A stretch of 36,853 nt of DNA from Acidocella sp. Its GTDB lineage: Bacteria; Pseudomonadota; Alphaproteobacteria; Acetobacterales; Acetobacteraceae. A program made the translations under genes and the position numbers. The notes under the pieces are model-generated. The model had not been told where the DNA came from. It saw only the letters and a list, made by a program, of their open reading frames with translations, and searched no databases. Shown one piece after another: positions 31,509-36,853 of the stretch. Each line of letters opens with the position of its first letter. Position 1 is the first letter of the stretch. Where the stretch lies: the NCBI GenBank assembly GCA_029077825.1, contig JAQNCT010000021.1:1-36853 (forward strand). The letters are read 5' to 3'.

Positions 31509-32351
31509 ATGGATACGCCAAAACGCAACGCCCCCAAAGCATCAGTGGTTGTTCCCACCTACAACTGGCCTGAGGCATTGGAGGTCTGCTTAGAATCCTT
31601 TCGTGACCAGACAGAAAAAGACTTTGAGATCATCATAGCTGATGATGGCTCAGGCCCCGCAACGGCGGCGCTGATCAACCAGATTGCGACAAATTTTCCG
31701 GTGCCAATTAAACATGTTTGGCACCCAGATACTGGCGCTTTGCGCAGCACCATTCGCAATCTGGCGGCAGCACAGGCCAGCAGCGATTATATTATATTCA
31801 TTGATGGCGATTGTTTTGCGCTGAAAAATTTCGTCAGCGCGCATCTACGGCTGCGCGAGGCTGGCATGTTCATGAGCGGCCGGCGGACCTGGCTGGGGCG
31901 GGTTGTTACCCAGCGGATGCTAGCTAGGCGCAAGCCAAGCTCAGGCCACTGGCCCTATTGGTTCATGTGGGCCTTGGCTGGTCAGGTGACCGGCCCGTTT
32001 GAGCTGCTGACCGTCCCGGCGAAGCTAGGTTTCCGCTACCGGCTGCACGATAAATATGACCGCGCCCAAACCTGCAATCTGGCCGTCTGGAAGGCTGATT
32101 TCATGGCCATCGGCGGGTTTGATGAGCGCTACCAGGCACATGGCTACGAGGACTCCGATTTTGTGGTCCGGCTGATCCGCTCAGGCGTGCCGCGCAAAGA
32201 GGGCGTGTTTGGCTCGATTGTGTTGCATTTGAACCACCCAAGGTCGTCTGGCAAACCCTCACCCAACGCCGGGATGTTTGCCGAGCTACAGGCATCAGAC
32301 CGGGTGATGGCTGGTCATATTCATTTTGCCGGTGACCAGAGCGGTGCATAA
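31509..32351 (+). CDS. Family 2 glycosyltransferase
   Basis: A 280-residue GT2 enzyme (GT-A fold) that moves a sugar from a nucleotide donor. Conserved parts are A-S-V-V-V-P-T-Y-N-W near residue 11, A-D-D-G-S-G (nucleotide binding), the metal-site D-G-D in I-I-F-I-D-G-D-C-F, and the acceptor-side G-G-F-D-E-R-Y with Y-E-D-S-D-F (catalytic base region). It has no membrane segment strong enough to anchor it. An earlier ATG (31491) has no ribosome site; the chosen ATG has GGAG 12 bases upstream. It is followed 18 bases later by a phosphatase-like gene on the same strand. The donor and acceptor are unknown; a surface polysaccharide or LPS role is inferred. Confidence 0.87.
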   Translation: MDTPKRNAPKASVVVPTYNWPEALEVCLESFRDQTEKDFEIIIADDGSGPATAALINQIATNFPVPIKHVWHPDTGALRSTIRNLAAAQASSDYIIFIDGDCFALKNFVSAHLRLREAGMFMSGRRTWLGRVVTQRMLARRKPSSGHWPYWFMWALAGQVTGPFELLTVPAKLGFRYRLHDKYDRAQTCNLAVWKADFMAIGGFDERYQAHGYEDSDFVVRLIRSGVPRKEGVFGSIVLHLNHPRSSGKPSPNAGMFAELQASDRVMAGHIHFAGDQSGA

Positions 32352-32369
32352 TCCGTATATGATTGTTTG

Positions 32370-33020
32370 ATGGAAACAGTCCAACCAAAGGCGCGCTACC
32401 GGGTTTGGCTCGATGCGCTATTCGTGGACCATGGCTTGTTGCGCATACTATGGACGAATTTCCATGTTGTGAAACCGCAGGTGTTATACCGCTCGAATCA
32501 CCCGACACCGGGCAATCTTAAGCGCTTTGTGCGGCAAGCTGGGATCAAGACAATCATCAATTTGCGCGGTCGCACCACCAGCGGCGCTGACACACTCTCG
32601 CGCGAGGCCGCCCACAAGATCGGGTTGGATTTTTTAGACGTACCGATGCGCAGCAGTGCTGCCCCGAAACGCGAAGCCATATTGCAATTGGCCGAGGCGT
32701 TCCGCACCATGCGTAAGCCGGCTTTGGTGCATTGCAAATCAGGCGCTGACAGAGCCGGGTTCGCGGCGGCGATTTTCTGGCTACTGGAAGGCGAAAGCCC
32801 GGCCCGCGCCAAAACCCAGCTCGCCTTGCGCTATGGGCATTTGAAATACGCCAGAGCCGGAATTCTCGATAAATTTATCGACGCCTGGGCGGAAAGCGAG
32901 GGCAAAAAACCATTCCTGGACTGGGTTGCCGAGGATTATGATGCCGCAGCACTACAAGCCGCATTTAAATCCAACCTGGTGGCCCGCTTCCTCAACGACC
33001 GCATCCTACGCCGGGAATAA
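32370..33020 (+). CDS. Tyrosine/dual-specificity phosphatase-like protein
   Basis: A 216-residue cytoplasmic protein with the cysteine-phosphatase loop V-H-C-K-S-G-A-D-R-A-G (nucleophile C122, phosphate-binding R128, the C-x5-R signature). Upstream it has Y-R-S-N-H-P-T-P and I-I-N-L-R-G-R-T, where the strand-turn is typical of the bacterial DSP/Siw14-like group. A following A-D-x-x-A-G-F-A-A-A helix completes the core. It lies 18 bases after the glycosyltransferase and probably shares its transcript. Possible targets include phosphoprotein, inositol-type or glycan phosphates; none can be picked from sequence. It is convergent with PBP1A. Confidence 0.85.
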   Translation: METVQPKARYRVWLDALFVDHGLLRILWTNFHVVKPQVLYRSNHPTPGNLKRFVRQAGIKTIINLRGRTTSGADTLSREAAHKIGLDFLDVPMRSSAAPKREAILQLAEAFRTMRKPALVHCKSGADRAGFAAAIFWLLEGESPARAKTQLALRYGHLKYARAGILDKFIDAWAESEGKKPFLDWVAEDYDAAALQAAFKSNLVARFLNDRILRRE

Positions 33021-33042
33021 CGCCGCGCAGGCTTACCTGGGC

Positions 33043-35640
33043 TTAGTATAAACCACCCAACTGTTTGTCGACTGAGGGTGCTGGTGGCGGCGGGGTTGGC
33101 TGGCCAGGTTGTGCAGGCGTGGTGGTCGCCGTGCCGGCCGGGCTGCCGGCCAGCAAATTATCGTTGCTTTGCGCGCCAGGTGACTGGCCGGTTTTAAAGG
33201 CCTCGGTCACGCCGCCGGTTTGCTGCAGGCTATCACCGGGCGGCACCACAAAATCAATGTTTGGCTGGCCATCCAGGGCTGTCTTCATGAATTGGTTCCA
33301 AATCGGGCCGCACACGGCGCCACCGGTTTGGTCATTGCCTAGGCTTTGTGGTTTATCATACCCAACCCAGCAGCCGGTCAGCACGCCAGGGGTGAAGCCG
33401 ATGAACCAGGTATCATTGAAGTTATTGGTGGTGCCGGTTTTGCCCGCCACTGGCTGCTTAATACCCACCACCGCCGGCGTGCCGGTGCCGCGCAGCACCA
33501 CGCCCTTCATCATGGTGATATCCTGGAACACGCTGTCCGGGTCAGCCAATTGCTGGCCTGAATAGGTCAGTTGCGGCGGCTGTGACGGGTCGCCGGCGGC
33601 GCAATTATCGCAAGTCGGCCCGGTGTCCGCCTGATAGAGAATTTTGCCATCCGGGTCGGTGACGCTGTCAATTAAGGTTGGGGTGACCTGGCGGCCGTAC
33701 TCATCGAGTGCTGCATAACCGGTGACCATTTTCCACAACGTGGTGTCGATCGCGCCGATGGCCGAGGGGTAATACGGCGGCATCTGGTCAACGATGCCGA
33801 AACTCTCAAAATTTTTGGCCACATTATCAAGCCCGACGGTGCGCACGAGATGCAACGTGGCCAAATTCATTGACAGTTCAAGCGCATGATAGATCGGCAC
33901 CGGGCCTTGGAAATTATCCTCGAAATTGCCAGGGCGGTAAGTGGTGCCATCAGACATTTGCTGTACGAAGGGCGCATCAAGCACCGACGCATCGGGCTGA
34001 ATATTCTGTTCCATGGCGGTGAGATAATCAAACGGTTTCACCGATGAGCCGGGCTGGCGTTGCGCCTGGGTGGCGCGGTCATAGGGGCTGAGGTCGTGGC
34101 TCCAGCCGCCGACCATCGCCAACACCCTGCCGGTGCGCGGGTCCATGCAAATCAGCGCGCCCTGTATGATCGGGATTTGCTGCAGCATAAGGCTCCCCGG
34201 CTTGCTGGCGGGAGAGACCATGACGAAATCGCCCGGGTTGATCACCTGCGACATGGTGTGCGGCGGCGCTCCCGGCGCGCCGTTCACCAGCGGGCGGGCC
34301 CAGCGAATGTCGGCCAGGGCGATCTCACCTAATTGCGCGGTGCTGGAGCCTGCCGCGCCGGAGTTATCCGTATAGCCCAGTTTGGCGGACGTAGGGGTGA
34401 TTGAGAGCACCACCGCCAGATGCCAATTTTCGCGCATCCCCGGCGGGGTGGGCTGCTTGCCGAGGTCAGCCTGCCAGTTTTGTTCGAGTGCTGGGTCATC
34501 GACGTGGCCGACCAGCCCGTGCCAGCCGCCAAACTGGTGGTCGTAGCGCTGTAAACCGTCACGTACGGCATTCTGAGCCGCAACCTGCAATTTTGGCTCC
34601 AGGCTGGTGCGGATAATCAACCCGCCCTGGCTGGCCATGTCAGCGCCAAAACGGCTTACCACCTGCTGCTGCACAGCATCAGCAAAGTAACCGGCATGCT
34701 GCACGGTGAGTTTTTCACCACCGGCGCGTGGCAGTAGCGGCTCGGCCATCGCGGTCTTGGCTTGATCAGCGGTGATCGCATTGTCTGCCAGCATCCGGCC
34801 GATCACCCAGTTCCGGCGGTCCAGCGCCTGCTGCGGGTGACGGAAGGGATCGTACGAGCTTGGCGCCTTCGGCAGCGCCCCCAATGATGCCGCCTGCGCG
34901 ATGGAAAGCTGGCTTAATGGCTTGTCAAAATACGCCTGGGCAGCAGCGGCCACCCCGTAGGAATTGCTGCCGAGGTAAATTTCATTGAGATAGATCGTGA
35001 GAATTTGCTGCTTGCTCATCACGCCGCTGATCCGCACCGCCAGGATTGCTTCCTTGATCTTGCGGGCAAAGTTGATGCGGTTGTTCAGCAGCATGTTTTT
35101 GACCACCTGCTGGGTGATGGTCGAGGCACCGAGCGGGCGGCGGTCAGAGCCCATGCGCATCATGTCGGTGAAGCCGGCACGCATGATGGCGACCGGGTCG
35201 ATGCCGGGGTCAATCCAAAAATTCCGGTCCTCAGCCGAGATGAAGGCCTGCGCCACCAGCGGCGGAATGCGGTCATACGGTACATAAATGCGGTGCTGGT
35301 CCGCCAGCTCTGAGACCAGTTGGAAATTGCTGGCATACACCCGGCTTTCCAGCGGCGGGCGGTAGTCCTTCAATGAATTGACCGACGGCAGATCGGCATT
35401 CAGCACATAAAACCCGCCGCCGCCCACCAGCACCGCCAGCACAAAGGCGATGAGGCCGAAGCGGTACAAGCCGGTGACAAAAAAACCCGCCAGAAACCCT
35501 AAAAAATTGCGCTGCTTGCGCGGCGGGCGCTGCTTACCCGGCGGCTTGGCCTTGGGATTGCCCTTGGGATTGCGAGGGGGTTCGCCGCGGTTAGGGGAGA
35601 GGCGTTCGCCAGCGGAAATGGGACCTGTGGGATCGGACAT
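33043..35640 (-). CDS. mrcA: Class A penicillin-binding protein 1A (glycosyltransferase/transpeptidase)
   Basis: An 865-residue bifunctional peptidoglycan synthase. A Pro/Lys-rich cytoplasmic tail (1-45) precedes one membrane helix (about 55-80). The GT51 domain has S-A-E-D-R-N-F-W (catalytic E137) and the second motif L-G-A-S-T-I-T-Q-Q (170-178). The transpeptidase domain has S532-x-x-K535, S590-M-N592 and K734-T-G736, all intact. The segment between the domains contains the OB-like region usual for alphaproteobacterial PBP1A. The end is a Pro/Gln-rich low-complexity tail. The amidase gene lies upstream on the same strand, in the conserved order amidase-mrcA-(prfB). Confidence 0.95.
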   Translation of the reverse strand: MSDPTGPISAGERLSPNRGEPPRNPKGNPKAKPPGKQRPPRKQRNFLGFLAGFFVTGLYRFGLIAFVLAVLVGGGGFYVLNADLPSVNSLKDYRPPLESRVYASNFQLVSELADQHRIYVPYDRIPPLVAQAFISAEDRNFWIDPGIDPVAIMRAGFTDMMRMGSDRRPLGASTITQQVVKNMLLNNRINFARKIKEAILAVRISGVMSKQQILTIYLNEIYLGSNSYGVAAAAQAYFDKPLSQLSIAQAASLGALPKAPSSYDPFRHPQQALDRRNWVIGRMLADNAITADQAKTAMAEPLLPRAGGEKLTVQHAGYFADAVQQQVVSRFGADMASQGGLIIRTSLEPKLQVAAQNAVRDGLQRYDHQFGGWHGLVGHVDDPALEQNWQADLGKQPTPPGMRENWHLAVVLSITPTSAKLGYTDNSGAAGSSTAQLGEIALADIRWARPLVNGAPGAPPHTMSQVINPGDFVMVSPASKPGSLMLQQIPIIQGALICMDPRTGRVLAMVGGWSHDLSPYDRATQAQRQPGSSVKPFDYLTAMEQNIQPDASVLDAPFVQQMSDGTTYRPGNFEDNFQGPVPIYHALELSMNLATLHLVRTVGLDNVAKNFESFGIVDQMPPYYPSAIGAIDTTLWKMVTGYAALDEYGRQVTPTLIDSVTDPDGKILYQADTGPTCDNCAAGDPSQPPQLTYSGQQLADPDSVFQDITMMKGVVLRGTGTPAVVGIKQPVAGKTGTTNNFNDTWFIGFTPGVLTGCWVGYDKPQSLGNDQTGGAVCGPIWNQFMKTALDGQPNIDFVVPPGDSLQQTGGVTEAFKTGQSPGAQSNDNLLAGSPAGTATTTPAQPGQPTPPPPAPSVDKQLGGLY

Positions 35641-35727
35641 ATGGGCCTATTAGCATCGCCCGTGAACGACCGCGAGGCGCACGGGCTTAAATTGTCTCAA
35701 TATCACGTGTCCGCTGCAGTCCAGCCT

Positions 35728-36555
35728 TCAGCTCGTCCGCCAATTGGTTTTATGCGGCCGGCTCACGTGCGGCTTTTGCGATGGCGCGTGATTGTCAAAA
35801 TATAAATCAACGGCAGCGGTCAGCCGATCAGCCAATTCCTTGCGATGTTTGGGGCTGCGCAACAGTTTTTCATCTAGCGGGTTGGTCAGGCAACCCATTT
35901 CCAGCAAGGTGCTGGGCACCGAAGGGTCACGGAGTACCGCGAAATCGGCACTGCGCAGCGGGTCCGGCAGCAGCGGGACGACACCTTTGAAGGTGCTGCT
36001 GATATCATGGGCGAAATTGGCGGAGCTGATGCGCATGGCCCGGGTTTCCAGACTGGCGAGCACATTGGCCACCTGCGGGGAGACGCCGGGCAGGTTAGGG
36101 CTACCAAAATTATCGGCCTGATTTTCGTCAGCGGCGATACTGGCGGCCAGACCATCGGAGGCATTGGATGACAGGGTGAAAATGCTGGCACCGCGCAGAT
36201 CAGCCTCCGGCAGGTGATCGCAGTGCAGGGCGATAAACAGATCAGCCTTGGCGCCGACAGCGATGGCAACCCTTTGTTCCAGCGCGATGAATTGGTCATG
36301 TGTGCGGGTCATGGCCACCCGGTAACGGCCGGTGTCCAGCAGCGCTTTGCGCAGGGCAAAACCAGCAGACAGGACGATCGTTTTTTCCTCGGTGCCATCC
36401 GGCGCGATCGCACCAGGGTCATGGCCGCCATGGCCGGGGTCAAGCATCACCAAGGGTAGCGTGCGGGCAGGCAGCGCCTCGGCGGTGAGCGGCCGGGAGA
36501 TGGCCATGCCAGCCCCCAGCCCCAGAAGGGCTTGGCCAAACTGCCGCCGTTTCAT
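35728..36555 (-). CDS. N-acetylmuramoyl-L-alanine amidase (Amidase_3)
   Basis: A 275-residue periplasmic amidase that cuts the stem peptide from glycan strands during cell separation. The N-terminus M-K-R-R-Q-F-G-Q-A-L-L is a twin-arginine signal, as in E. coli AmiA and AmiC, with a hydrophobic stretch and A-E-A-L-P-A cleavage region near residue 28. Zinc ligands are visible in L-D-P-G-H-G-G-H-D-P-G, the Glu of G-T-E-E-K, and I-A-L-H-C-D-H; the catalytic Glu is in L-L-E-M-G-C-L-T-N. No AMIN domain is present. An upstream ATG at 36573 adds six residues (M-C-R-L-C-N), ahead of the Tat motif, and is less likely. The cognate PBP1A gene follows. Confidence 0.9.
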   Translation of the reverse strand: MKRRQFGQALLGLGAGMAISRPLTAEALPARTLPLVMLDPGHGGHDPGAIAPDGTEEKTIVLSAGFALRKALLDTGRYRVAMTRTHDQFIALEQRVAIAVGAKADLFIALHCDHLPEADLRGASIFTLSSNASDGLAASIAADENQADNFGSPNLPGVSPQVANVLASLETRAMRISSANFAHDISSTFKGVVPLLPDPLRSADFAVLRDPSVPSTLLEMGCLTNPLDEKLLRSPKHRKELADRLTAAVDLYFDNHAPSQKPHVSRPHKTNWRTS

Positions 36556-36702
36556 GTTACAAAGCCTGCACATTGTAGCGCTCTTAACATATTAGCTTCA
36601 CTTTTAGCTACGAATAATTGATATCATGAGGTTTTTTAATTTTTATAAGTTTAAAAACTTCAATAAACCGCCTCATACCCAAAATGCCACCCTGCCCGCC
36701 CC

Positions 36703-36732
36703 TTGCCGCACGGCGTTGGCTTCGGCTATAGG
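36703..36732 (+). promoter_or_regulatory. Candidate tRNA-Pro promoter with GC-rich discriminator
   Basis: TTGCCG (36703-36708), an 18-base spacer and TATAGG (36727-36732), followed by the GC-rich GGCC just before the expected start near 36739. The GC discriminator fits a stringently controlled stable-RNA promoter, and the start would be about two bases before the mature tRNA 5' end. Both boxes match four of six consensus bases. Confidence 0.4.
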
Positions 36733-36740
36733 GCCAGCAT

Positions 36741-36818
36741 CGGAGTGTAGCTCAGCCTGGTTAGAGTACTGTGTTCGGAACGCAGGGGCCGGAGGTTCGA
36801 ATCCTCTCACTCCGACCA
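36741..36818 (+). tRNA. tRNA-Pro (CGG anticodon)
   Basis: A complete cloverleaf with encoded CCA. The acceptor stem is CGGAGTG (36741-36747) with CACTCCG (36808-36814), giving the C1-G72 pair and A73 discriminator of bacterial proline tRNAs. The anticodon stem CTGTG/CGCAG encloses the loop TTCGGAA with CGG at 36776-36778. The D-loop has the GG pair, and the T-arm reads GGAGG-TTCGAAT-CCTCT with the usual TTCGA. CCA is at 36816-36818. No tRNA partner follows in the last 35 bases. Confidence 0.97.
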
Positions 36819-36853
36819 TTTCCCATCTCAAAAAATTTTTATGATTTATGAAC

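Noticed and set aside
33021-33042. CAGG/CCTG inverted repeat between the convergent phosphatase and PBP1A genes as a terminator
   Set aside because: A four-base stem without a T-run is expected by chance.
36618-36649. TTGATA followed by TATAAG as a promoter for tRNA-Pro
   Set aside because: The 20-base spacing is too long and it lies about 90 bases before the tRNA; the closer TTGCCG/TATAGG pair fits better.
1-36853. CRISPR array, prophage, insertion sequence or toxin-antitoxin module
   Set aside because: No spaced repeat array, transposase, integrase, phage structural gene or small paired toxin/antitoxin frames were recognised anywhere in the window.

Overview
This 36.9 kb window looks like ordinary chromosomal DNA from an alphaproteobacterium, most likely in the Rhodospirillales/Acetobacteraceae. 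That placement is an inference from gene content and order: mutS-glnD, amidase-PBP1A-prfB, hldE, glnE, dapD-dapE, moderately high GC and very tight gene packing. No phage, insertion sequence, CRISPR array, rRNA or replication origin is visible. I recognise about 30 protein genes and one tRNA.

Layout. Positions 1-3311 (+) hold a branched-chain-amino-acid-type (HAAT) ABC importer: the tail of an ATPase, a Tat-type binding protein and two permeases, with a strong hairpin between binding protein and first permease. Positions 3329-5293 (-) pair a malonyl-CoA decarboxylase with a carboxymuconolactone-decarboxylase-family protein. Positions 5462-7426 (-) encode a GDSL esterase autotransporter with a palindrome-rich upstream region. 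Positions 7529-12935 (-) are mutS-glnD. Positions 13041-15282 (+) hold a YcgN-like cysteine cluster protein, a YgjP-like metallopeptidase and an MDR oxidoreductase. hldE (-) follows, then an overlapping hslO-lipoprotein-cupin set (+), a GT8-like glycosyltransferase (-), and glnE-bcp (-).

The right half has a large AsmA/DUF3971-type protein (+), grpE and a PAS plus degenerate-GGDEF protein (-), the lysine/peptidoglycan-precursor pair dapD-dapE with a coupled membrane protein (+), prfB with an intact programmed +1 frameshift (-), a two-gene glycosyltransferase/phosphatase cassette (+), PBP1A and an N-acetylmuramoyl-L-alanine amidase (-), and tRNA-Pro(CGG) (+).

Functional themes are nitrogen control (GlnD and GlnE act at two ends of the PII/glutamine synthetase cascade), cell envelope building (HldE, DapD/E, PBP1A, amidase, AsmA-like, glycosyltransferases) and protein/redox stress (Hsp33, Bcp, GrpE). 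I do not see a clear new defence or mobile system. The best leads are small: a GGDEF domain that has lost its whole signature, a glycosyltransferase-phosphatase pair inserted into an otherwise conserved envelope cluster, several short tandem repeats at regulatory or coding ends, and two genes that look leaderless.
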